From NCBI GenBank assembly GCA_019090365.1, contig JAHRWC010000302.1, forward strand, positions 1-16,815: a stretch of 16,815 nucleotides of DNA, read 5' to 3'. Position numbers and translations under genes: made by a program. The notes beneath the pieces are model-generated. The model was not told where the DNA came from. It saw nothing but the letters and a program-made list of their open reading frames with translations, and ran no database searches. The DNA is from Flavobacteriaceae bacterium. GTDB taxonomy: Bacteria; Bacteroidota; Bacteroidia; Flavobacteriales; Flavobacteriaceae. This document shows positions 1-7,223 of this stretch, in pieces. The first letter of the stretch is position 1. The number at the start of each line of letters is the position of its first letter.

Positions 1-87
1 AATATTTCAGAAGAAGAAAAAGAGCAGATGATTAAAATATTAAAAAAAATTCAATCAAATTTTAATACTAATATAGAATCCTTTTAA
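1..87 (+). CDS. C-terminal 28 residues of an upstream gene, possibly a MarR-type regulator
   Basis: An open frame runs from the first base to a TAA at 85-87, two bases before the ATG of the adaptor gene. The visible 28 residues begin NISEEEKEQMIKILKKI and end NIESF. The charged 'S-E-E-E-K-x-Q-M-I-K-I-L-K-K-I' helix resembles the last dimerisation helix of MarR-family repressors, which are often the first gene of RND efflux operons. That assignment is inference from a short tail. The DNA-binding domain lies outside the window, so a TetR or other helical protein is not excluded. The tight spacing suggests one transcript with the efflux genes. Confidence 0.6.
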   Translation, partial: NISEEEKEQMIKILKKIQSNFNTNIESF

Positions 88-89
88 AA

Positions 90-1208
90 ATGAACAAAAG
101 AAAAATAATAATTGTTGCAAGTACACTACTACTTTTAGGAACAAGTTTTTTACTGTTTAAACTTCTAAGCAATTCTAAAAAACAAGAGCCTAAGAAAATT
201 GAAAAGGTTATAAAAACAGCTTATATAGAATCTGTTGAAAATAAGACAATCTCTATAATCATAGCGGCTAATGGAACTTTAGTTGCTAAAGATAAGGTTG
301 AATTATTTTCTGAAGTGCAAGGGGTTTTACAGGCTACAGGTAAAGATTTTAGACCTGGAACTTCATTTAGCAAGGGACAAACTATATTAAGGATTAATAG
401 TGATGAGCATTTTGCAAATTTACAATCTCAAAAAAGTAATTTACAAAATCTAATTGCTTCTATTATGCCTGATATTCGATTAGATTATCCAAATTCTTTC
501 GAAAAATGGAATAACTATTTAATGAATTTTGATGTAAATAAGACAACACAACCTTTACCAGAAATCACTTCAAATCAAGAAAAATATTTTGTTACAGGGA
601 AAAATATTTTTACTACCTATTATGCGGTTAAAAATTTAGAAGCTCGTCTTTATAAGTTTAATATAAGAGCTCCTTTTTCAGGAATTGTAACAGAAGCTAA
701 TGTACGTCAAGGAGCTTTAGTTCGTTCTGGTCAAAAAATGGGAGAATTTATTTCAACGAATGAATATGAATTAGAAGTTGCAATTAATGTTGCTTACGCT
801 GATATTTTAAAAAAAGGAAAAACCGTTAATCTACATAACCTAGAAAAATCAGCTACTTGGGAAGGTAAGGTGTCAAGAATCAATGGTAGAGTAGATCAAA
901 ATACTCAAACCATTACCATTTTTATTAATGTAAAAGGTGATGGATTGCATGAAGGAATGTATTTAGAAGCCAATGTTACTGCTAAAGATGAAAATGATGT
1001 TATAGAAATTTCAAGAAAACTGTTAGTTAATATGAAAGCGGTCTTTGTAGTTGAAAATAATGCGTTAAAACTTCAAGAAATAACACCAGTTTATTTTGAT
1101 GAAAAGAAAGTTATAATTAGAGGTTTAAATAATGGGATTCTATTGCTTAGTAAGACTATTCCTGGAGCGTATGAAGGTATGGAAGTTAAAATTAACACAG
1201 AAGAATAA
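90..1208 (+). CDS. RND efflux periplasmic adaptor subunit (HlyD/MFP family)
   Basis: The 372-residue protein is the membrane fusion (adaptor) part of a tripartite exporter, linking the inner-membrane pump to the outer-membrane channel in the periplasm. An N-terminal hydrophobic segment (about residues 6-26) is a membrane anchor or uncleaved signal. The two halves of a biotinyl-lipoyl-like domain are visible at about 72-105 (E-V-Q-G-V..G..F..G..L..I) and 190-222 (I-R-A-P-F-S-G-I-V-T...G..V..G). The insert between them is short and only partly coiled-coil-like, so the hairpin is modest. A beta-barrel and membrane-proximal domain follow. It starts two bases after the preceding stop and its TAA overlaps the ATG of a short ORF (TAATG, 1206-1210) opening the regulatory element before the pump gene. 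The substrate cannot be inferred. Confidence 0.93.
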   Translation: MNKRKIIIVASTLLLLGTSFLLFKLLSNSKKQEPKKIEKVIKTAYIESVENKTISIIIAANGTLVAKDKVELFSEVQGVLQATGKDFRPGTSFSKGQTILRINSDEHFANLQSQKSNLQNLIASIMPDIRLDYPNSFEKWNNYLMNFDVNKTTQPLPEITSNQEKYFVTGKNIFTTYYAVKNLEARLYKFNIRAPFSGIVTEANVRQGALVRSGQKMGEFISTNEYELEVAINVAYADILKKGKTVNLHNLEKSATWEGKVSRINGRVDQNTQTITIFINVKGDGLHEGMYLEANVTAKDENDVIEISRKLLVNMKAVFVVENNALKLQEITPVYFDEKKVIIRGLNNGILLLSKTIPGAYEGMEVKINTEE

Positions 1209-1249
1209 TGAAACGAGCATGTAATAGTCTTTATCTCTCATCAAAATGA
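1208..1249 (+). other. Possible short leader ORF (13 codons, begins MKRAC) within element copy 1
   Basis: The ATG at 1208 overlaps the adaptor stop codon (TAATG), an arrangement that permits re-initiation, and the frame runs 13 codons to TGA at 1247-1249. The first five codons (MKRAC) are also encoded at the start of copy 2, where the fifth codon differs only synonymously (TGT here, TGC there). After that the two frames diverge completely. This could be a leader peptide, or a coincidence of a conserved RNA block that contains ATG. Two copies cannot decide it. Confidence 0.3.
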
Positions 1250-1299
1250 TAATGGGCGAACAGCATGTGACCTTTTAAAAACAATATAATAAACACATG
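1208..1299 (+). promoter_or_regulatory. Copy 1 of a duplicated structured leader element, ending at the RND pump start codon
   Basis: This 92-nt element fills the gap between adaptor and pump genes. It has ATGAAACGAGCATG at 1208-1221, a 34-nt spacer (1222-1255) with a hairpin (TTATC 1231-1235 with GATAA 1248-1252), GCGAACAGCATGTGACC at 1256-1272, an A/T-rich 20-nt linker and ACACATG at 1293-1299 holding the pump ATG. The same blocks recur at 10647-10737. Possible pairings are GCATGT 1217-1222 with GCATGT 1263-1268 (6 bp, wobbles at both ends), or CATGTG 1264-1269 with CACATG 1294-1299, which would bury the start codon. The two are mutually exclusive. A cis-regulatory RNA is inferred; no ligand is known. 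Confidence 0.65.
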
Positions 1300-4200
1300 A
1301 AAAAAGTAATTTCATATTTCATAAAATATCCAGTAGCAGTTAATATTATTATTATTGCTTTTGTGATCCTTGGTTATTTGGGGTTTTCAAGTTTAAAATC
1401 TTCTTTTTTCCCTTTAACAGATTCTAAGATAATTAATATTGGATTGGCCTATCCTGGAGCTTCACCAGAAGAAATAGAAGTAGGAGTAGTGCTTTTGATT
1501 GAAAATAACTTAAAAGGTATCGTTGGTATCGATAGAGTTACTTCATCCTCTTCAGAAAATTCAGCAGCAATTTCAGTAGAAATTGATACAGATTATAATA
1601 TTGATGTTGTTTTAGCTGATGTAAAAAATGCAGTAGATAAAGTTCCAAATTATCCAATAGGGATGGAACCTCCAGTTGTTTCAAAGGTCGAAACAACGGC
1701 ACAATCTATAAATTTTGCAATTAGTGGTGAAAATATTCCTTTGGCTACATTGAAAAATGTTTCTAGAGATATTGAAACAGATTTATTGCGAATGAAAGGA
1801 ATTTCGCAGGTAAGTCTTTCTGGTTTTCCAAGTGAAGAAATTGAAATTGCAGTTAGCGAAGATAATTTAAGAGCTTATAATTTAACTTTTCAAGATGTTT
1901 CCAATGCAATTTCTAAAGCTAATTTAATAACAACAGGTGGTTCTGTAAAAACAGAAGCAGAAGAATATTTAATTAGAGCTAATAATCGTCAATATTATGC
2001 AGATGAATTAGATAATTTAATTGTTAGAGCTCAAGCGAATGGAACAATTATTAGATTAAAGGATATTGCAGTTATAACCGATAAATTTAATGAAAACCCA
2101 AATGCAAGCTACTTTAATGGCAACTCTTCTGTAATTGTTAATGTAAGTAATACAAACAATGAAGACCTTATATCAACTGCAGATAAAGTAAAAACGTATA
2201 TCAATGAGTTTAACGAATCACATGATAATATACAATTATCTATTCTTAGAGATTCTTCTATAACATTAAATCAACGTACTCAATTATTGCTTGAAAATGC
2301 TGGAGTTGGGATGTTATTGGTTTTTATATTTCTTGCATTATTTTTAAAACCAAGGTTAGCTTTTTGGGTAGCTTTTGGTTTACCAGTCGCATTCTTCGGA
2401 ATGTTTGTTTTTGCAGGTTATTTTGATGTAACAATCAATGTATTATCCTTGTTTGCTATGATTATTGTAATCGGTATTTTAGTAGATGATGGAATTGTAA
2501 TTGCAGAAAATATTTATTCTGAATTCGAAAAAGGAAAAACACCAATTCGTGCTGCTATTGATGGTACTATGCAGGTAATTCCTCCAATTGTATCTGCTAT
2601 TCTCACTACAGTAATAGCTTTTTCTACCTTCTTCTTTTTAGATGGACGTATAGGAGAATTTTTTGGGGAAGTTGCCGTAATTGTTGCTTTAACATTGATA
2701 ATTTCCCTAATAGAAGCCTTAATAATTTTGCCCTCACATATTGCACATTCAAGAGCATTAACTTCTAAACAAAAAACATTTGGTTTTAATAGATGGGCTG
2801 AAAAAGTAATGAACCTTCTAAGAGATAAAATGTATGTTCCTACGATTCGTTTTTTCATGGAGAACACATATACTAGAATTTTAGGACTTGTAATCCCAAT
2901 TTCATTATTAATGATCACCATTGGTGCTTTTCAAGGAGGTGTTATTAAGGGAACATTTTTTCCGCCGATAGCCAGTGATAGGGTATCTATTGAATTAACT
3001 ATGCCTCAAGGTACCAATGAAAAAATTACAGATTCAATCGCTTCAGTAATTGAAAAATCAATATGGGAGTCTAATACAGAATTTTCAGAAAAACAAACTG
3101 ATAATGAGGCTGTTGTTATTAATGTTCGAAAAAATATTGGACCTGGAAGTGCGCAAGCGACCTTAATTGTCAATTTATTACCTGGTGAATCTCGTGACTT
3201 CTCTTCAGATGAAATCACAAACGACATACGAGATAGAGTAGGTGAGGTTTATGGCGTAGAAAGCTTAACGTTTGGTTCTGGTACTGCATTTGGTGGTAAA
3301 CCAGTTTCTGTTTCGTTAATGAGTAATAATGTTGAAGAATTGAAATTAGCAAAACTTGAATTAGAAGAAGAACTTAAAAAGAATAGCCTTTTAAAAGATA
3401 TAATTGATACAGATCCACAGGGAATAAAAGAAATCAAGTTAAACCTAAAGGAAAATGCTTATCTATTAGGACTTACATTAAGTGATGTGATGTTTCAAGT
3501 AAGAAGTGGATTCTTCGGACTAGAAGCACAACGTTTTCAGCGTGGACAAGACGAAGTAAAAGTTTGGGTTCGTTATAATAGAGAAGAGCGTTCTTCTATT
3601 AAAAATATGGATCAGATGCTTATTAGTACTCCAAATGGTGATAAAGTTGCACTTTCTGAAATTGCTGAATATACTATAGAGAGAGGAGAAATAACAATTA
3701 ATCATTTAGAAGGATTAAGAGAAATTCGAATTGAAGCCGATTTATTAGATATAAAGGAAAGTGCTTCAGATATTATTGAAAACATTAAAACGGAAATAAT
3801 GCCAAGTATTTCAGCTAAATATCCTACGGTTAAAGCATTATATGAAGGACAAAATAGAGAGAAAGAAAAAACTTCCAACTCTGCAACATCAGTTGCTCCA
3901 GTAATATTATTATTAATTTATATAGTAATTGTATTTACTTTTCGATCGTATAGCCAACCTCTAATGTTATTATTAATGGTTCCATTTAGTTTTATTGGTG
4001 TAGGTTGGGGGCATTTCATTCATGGATTTCCTGTAAATATTCTATCAATGCTTGGTATTATTGCTCTTATAGGAATTATGGTCAATGATGGCTTAGTACT
4101 AATTAGTAAGTTTAACAGGTATTTAAAGGATGGTATTCCTTATAATGAGGCTTTAATAAAAGCCGGGACTTCACGATTTAGAGCAATTTTTCTAACCTCA

Positions 4201-4464
4201 TTAACAACAATAGCTGGTCTTGCTCCATTAATTTTTGAAACAAGTAGACAAGCTCAGTTTTTAATTCCTATGGCGATATCTATCGCATATGGAATTGGAG
4301 TAGCAACAGTTTTAACTTTAGTGGTGTTACCAATTTTACTTTCTTTCTCTAACGGCATTAAGGTAAATGCAAAATGGTTATGGACAGGGAAAAAACCTAC
4401 CAATGAAGAAGTTGAAAGAGCTATAATAGAATTAGAAGCTGAAAATGAAGATCTTGATAATTAG
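1297..4464 (+). CDS. RND efflux transporter permease subunit (AcrB-like)
   Basis: The 1055-residue inner-membrane pump has the usual length and layout of the AcrB/HAE superfamily: TM1 at about residues 9-30, a large periplasmic loop, a TM block at about 335-480, a second periplasmic loop, and a final TM block at about 860-1030. Two adjacent acidic residues in 'ILVDDGIVIAENI' (D397, D398) match the AcrB proton-relay pair D407/D408. The position of AcrB K940 is Asn in 'GIMVNDGLVLI', as in several non-AcrB subfamilies. It works with the adaptor upstream and the TolC-like channel downstream. Its start codon sits inside a repeated structured element, suggesting control at translation initiation. 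Its 3' end overlaps the longest frame of the next gene by 20 bases. Substrate unknown. Confidence 0.95.
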   Translation: MKKVISYFIKYPVAVNIIIIAFVILGYLGFSSLKSSFFPLTDSKIINIGLAYPGASPEEIEVGVVLLIENNLKGIVGIDRVTSSSSENSAAISVEIDTDYNIDVVLADVKNAVDKVPNYPIGMEPPVVSKVETTAQSINFAISGENIPLATLKNVSRDIETDLLRMKGISQVSLSGFPSEEIEIAVSEDNLRAYNLTFQDVSNAISKANLITTGGSVKTEAEEYLIRANNRQYYADELDNLIVRAQANGTIIRLKDIAVITDKFNENPNASYFNGNSSVIVNVSNTNNEDLISTADKVKTYINEFNESHDNIQLSILRDSSITLNQRTQLLLENAGVGMLLVFIFLALFLKPRLAFWVAFGLPVAFFGMFVFAGYFDVTINVLSLFAMIIVIGILVDDGIVIAENIYSEFEKGKTPIRAAIDGTMQVIPPIVSAILTTVIAFSTFFFLDGRIGEFFGEVAVIVALTLIISLIEALIILPSHIAHSRALTSKQKTFGFNRWAEKVMNLLRDKMYVPTIRFFMENTYTRILGLVIPISLLMITIGAFQGGVIKGTFFPPIASDRVSIELTMPQGTNEKITDSIASVIEKSIWESNTEFSEKQTDNEAVVINVRKNIGPGSAQATLIVNLLPGESRDFSSDEITNDIRDRVGEVYGVESLTFGSGTAFGGKPVSVSLMSNNVEELKLAKLELEEELKKNSLLKDIIDTDPQGIKEIKLNLKENAYLLGLTLSDVMFQVRSGFFGLEAQRFQRGQDEVKVWVRYNREERSSIKNMDQMLISTPNGDKVALSEIAEYTIERGEITINHLEGLREIRIEADLLDIKESASDIIENIKTEIMPSISAKYPTVKALYEGQNREKEKTSNSATSVAPVILLLIYIVIVFTFRSYSQPLMLLLMVPFSFIGVGWGHFIHGFPVNILSMLGIIALIGIMVNDGLVLISKFNRYLKDGIPYNEALIKAGTSRFRAIFLTSLTTIAGLAPLIFETSRQAQFLIPMAISIAYGIGVATVLTLVVLPILLSFSNGIKVNAKWLWTGKKPTNEEVERAIIELEAENEDLDN

Positions 4465-4474
4465 AATAAATAAA

Positions 4475-5794
4475 ATGATTAAAATGAAACATACAATTTT
4501 GTTAGTTGGGATATTTTTTGTGAATATGCTTCAATCTCAAAATATATTGACGCAAGAGGAAGCCATAAAAATTACATTAGAAAATAATTATGACATTCTA
4601 GTAAGTAAAAACGATTTAGATGTTGCAAAGAATAATGCAAGTATTTATAATTCAGGATATTTACCATCAGCATCTGTTAGTAGTGGAGCTAATTATAGCA
4701 CTACTAATTCTGAAAATGAAGCACAAGATGGTGTTGTTACCTCAATAGATAATGCGGTGTCTAAATCATATAATGCATCTGTAGGAATTAATTATACAAT
4801 CTTTGATGGATTCAATAGGAAGAATACATACAAGAAATTACAAGAAGCATACGGTTTAACCGAATTGCAGGCAAGGCAAATTATTGAAAATGCTATGATT
4901 CAACTTTATGCTAACTATTTTGAAGTAGCACGTTTAACTGAAAATAATAACAATCAAAAACAATCTTTAGATATTTCTAAACAACGTTTACAACGAGCAA
5001 ATTATAGCTTTGAGTATGGTCAAAATACGAAATTAGATGTATTGAATGCTGAAGTAGATGTAAATAACGATAGTATAAATGTTTTAAATAGTTCACGTTT
5101 ATTAGTCAACGCTAAGAGAGATTTAAATGTAACTATGGGACGAGATGTTTCTACCATTTTTTTTGATGTAGAAACTGAAATTGACTATAAGTTAGATTTA
5201 ACCTTAGATCAACTTTTAAAGGATTCAGAAAAAAATAATGCAAGTATTTTGCAAACTGAAAAAAACATCAATATTACAAACTATAACCTAGCAATTGATA
5301 AATCAGGTTGGATGCCAAATGTGAGTGCAAATGCAAACTATAGTTGGAATAAAACAATTAATGATGATCCTATAGGGTTTTCAATGGCAAGTCAGCAAAA
5401 CGATGGAATTAATGCGGGGCTTTCTTTAGGATGGAATCTTTTTGACGGAGGAAAAACAAAGACTCGTGTTCAAAATTCAAAAATACAAATTGAAACACAA
5501 GAAATATTTAAGCAACAACAGCTTCAACTATTAAAAAGAGATGTAAATAATGCTTGGGAAACATATCAGAATGCTTTATTTACATTAGGAGTACAAGAAA
5601 GTAATGTTCTTACAAATGAGCGTAATTTTGATCGTACCAAAGAGCAATATAAACTCGGACAAGTTAACTCAATCGATTTTAGACAAGCTCAAATAAACTT
5701 ATTAAATGCTAATTTAAGTTGGAGTCAGTCAAAGTATGATGCTAAAAACTCTGAGTATCAACTATTGTATTTAGCTGGAATATTATTGAATTAG
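4475..5794 (+). CDS. TolC family outer membrane efflux protein
   Basis: This is the outer-membrane channel of the tripartite exporter. An in-frame ATG exists at 4445, but the residues it adds (MKILIIRINK) would precede the signal peptide. The ATG at 4475 or 4484, just after the pump stop codon, leads straight into the signal MKHTILLVGIFFVNMLQSQ. The mature part, about 420 residues, shows the two repeated halves of the outer-membrane efflux family: long Asn/Gln-rich helical stretches and short strand segments ('VGINYTIFDGFNRKNTY' and 'AGLSLGWNLFDGGKTKTR', equivalent positions in the two repeats). The helix tails carry the typical 'YxxGQxNxxDxxxAxxxLxxA' pattern twice. It is the last gene of the operon, followed at once by a strong terminator. 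Confidence 0.93.
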   Translation: MIKMKHTILLVGIFFVNMLQSQNILTQEEAIKITLENNYDILVSKNDLDVAKNNASIYNSGYLPSASVSSGANYSTTNSENEAQDGVVTSIDNAVSKSYNASVGINYTIFDGFNRKNTYKKLQEAYGLTELQARQIIENAMIQLYANYFEVARLTENNNNQKQSLDISKQRLQRANYSFEYGQNTKLDVLNAEVDVNNDSINVLNSSRLLVNAKRDLNVTMGRDVSTIFFDVETEIDYKLDLTLDQLLKDSEKNNASILQTEKNINITNYNLAIDKSGWMPNVSANANYSWNKTINDDPIGFSMASQQNDGINAGLSLGWNLFDGGKTKTRVQNSKIQIETQEIFKQQQLQLLKRDVNNAWETYQNALFTLGVQESNVLTNERNFDRTKEQYKLGQVNSIDFRQAQINLLNANLSWSQSKYDAKNSEYQLLYLAGILLN

Positions 5795-5795
5795 A

Positions 5796-5818
5796 AAAAG
5801 CCTCTTAATGAGGCTTTT
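5796..5818. terminator. Bidirectional intrinsic terminator between the efflux operon and the dipeptidase gene
   Basis: AAAAGCCTC (5796-5804) and GAGGCTTTT (5810-5818) form a 9-bp stem with a TTAAT loop. The A and T runs of the arms give a U-tract in either direction. It lies between two convergent genes whose stops are at 5794 and 5829, so it can end both transcripts. Confidence 0.88.
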
Positions 5819-5828
5819 CTATTTAATA

Positions 5829-7169
5829 TTATGATTGTGATTGAATTTCCTTTGCAATGGCTTCTACTTCATCTAACACACGAAGTAAATTTCCACTCCA
5901 AAGTTTTTCGATTTGTTCTTCTGTATAACCTCTTGTAACCAATTCAAGAGTTACATTAAAGGTTTCAGAAGCATCATCCCAGCCTTCAATTCCGCCACCG
6001 CCGTCAAAATCACTACTAATCCCAACATGGTTTATTCCAATTTTTTCAACTAAATAATCAATATGATCTACAAAATCGGCTACATTAACCGCGGGAGGTA
6101 TATCGGTCATTTTGGCAAGTTTTTGTTTACGAATGCGAGACATATTATCATAAAACTCATAATATTCTTCTCTTTTAGCATTATCTAGTTTTCTTACTTC
6201 ACTCCACTCTAAAATTTTTGTTCCTAATGAATCTCCAATTTGATTACTTATTGATTTTACGTATTCATTTCGTTTATTATATTTTTCAGTTTTTAAATAA
6301 GAACTAAATGCAACAGTTTGAACAACTCCACCATTTTCTTTTATTAATTTTAAAAGCTCATCATCTAGATTTCTACTGTGATTACATAATGCTCTAGCTG
6401 AAGAATGAGATGCAATGATGGGAGCTTTACTCAACTCAATCATTTGTTTTATAGATTCTTTTGAAGGATGAGAAGCATCAATCATCATTCCTAATCGATT
6501 CATTTCTACAATAACTAATTTACCAAGATCACTTAATCCATTATGAAGCCAAACATCGTCTTCTTCACCTGTATTACTATCGCATAACTGACTATGACCA
6601 TTATGAGCAAGAGACATATATCTTCCACCTAAATTATAGAATTTTTCAACATTAGTAATATCATTACCCACTGGATAACCATTTTCAATTCCAATCATAG
6701 CTACTTTTTTTCCAGTAGCTGAAATTCTCCTAACATCATCAGAATTTAAAGCTAATTCTATTTGTTCTGGAGCGATTTCATTCACTAATTTATGAATAGC
6801 ATTAAACTTAGACATGGCATTGTCATGTGCTTTTTTAAAACCTTCATCTGTTAATGAATCTTGCCCTGTATATACTATAAACCATGCAACATCAAGGCCT
6901 CCTTCTTTCATTTTAGGAAGTGTAATTTGAGAATCTAAGTTTTGAGTATAATTAATTGAATCTGTAAAATTCTTCACATTAATATCACAATGTGTATCTA
7001 AAGTAATTACTTTTTTATGTATTTGTTTAGCTTTAGCAAATAGTTGGTCTTTAGCTATTTGTTGTTCTTTCATAGGGTCTTCTTTGGGATTCTCTTTACA
7101 GGAAATAATTAAAATAATAGATAATAGGAAGTAACTCCAAAGTGGGAGTTTTTTAATGAAACTTTTCAT
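5829..7169 (-). CDS. Membrane dipeptidase, peptidase family M19 (lipoprotein)
   Basis: The 446-residue zinc dipeptidase of the renal dipeptidase family would hydrolyse dipeptides, including possibly those with a D-residue, outside the cytoplasm. The N-terminus is a lipoprotein signal with lipobox IISC (Cys24), so it should be lipid-anchored. Metal-binding and catalytic positions of M19 are all visible: H60 and D62 in 'DTHCD', E162 in 'GIENG', H234 in 'DASHPS', H255 in 'IIASHSSARAL', followed by the family signature 'NHSRNLDDE', and an Asp in 'GISSDFDG'. Family identity is secure; substrate preference is not known. It lies 54 bases downstream of the penicillin acylase gene on the same strand but has its own -7 box, so the two may be partly co-transcribed. 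Confidence 0.94.
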   Translation of the reverse strand: MKSFIKKLPLWSYFLLSIILIISCKENPKEDPMKEQQIAKDQLFAKAKQIHKKVITLDTHCDINVKNFTDSINYTQNLDSQITLPKMKEGGLDVAWFIVYTGQDSLTDEGFKKAHDNAMSKFNAIHKLVNEIAPEQIELALNSDDVRRISATGKKVAMIGIENGYPVGNDITNVEKFYNLGGRYMSLAHNGHSQLCDSNTGEEDDVWLHNGLSDLGKLVIVEMNRLGMMIDASHPSKESIKQMIELSKAPIIASHSSARALCNHSRNLDDELLKLIKENGGVVQTVAFSSYLKTEKYNKRNEYVKSISNQIGDSLGTKILEWSEVRKLDNAKREEYYEFYDNMSRIRKQKLAKMTDIPPAVNVADFVDHIDYLVEKIGINHVGISSDFDGGGGIEGWDDASETFNVTLELVTRGYTEEQIEKLWSGNLLRVLDEVEAIAKEIQSQS

Positions 7170-7193
7170 TTGATTATAAATTGATTAGCCTTC

Positions 7194-7201
7194 CAAATAT
7201 A
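7194..7201 (-). promoter_or_regulatory. Putative -7 box (TATATTTG) for the dipeptidase gene
   Basis: Read on the minus strand, TATATTTG matches the Bacteroidota TAnnTTTG consensus and lies 24 bases from the dipeptidase ATG, in the 54-bp gap after the acylase stop codon. No good TTG is found at the usual -33 distance, so the promoter is only half supported. Confidence 0.4.
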
Positions 7202-7223
7202 GGAATTTAAATATAGCTGAAAA

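Noticed and set aside
1252..1278. Short ORF MGEQHVTF in element copy 1
   Set aside because: It has no counterpart in copy 2, which lacks the ATG in that frame; chance.
2514..3705. Minus-strand open frames inside the RND pump gene (2514-2921, 3006-3227, 3249-3437, 3520-3705)
   Set aside because: They lie wholly within a clear coding gene, show low-complexity Ser/Ile composition and no recognisable motifs; shadows of the real frame.
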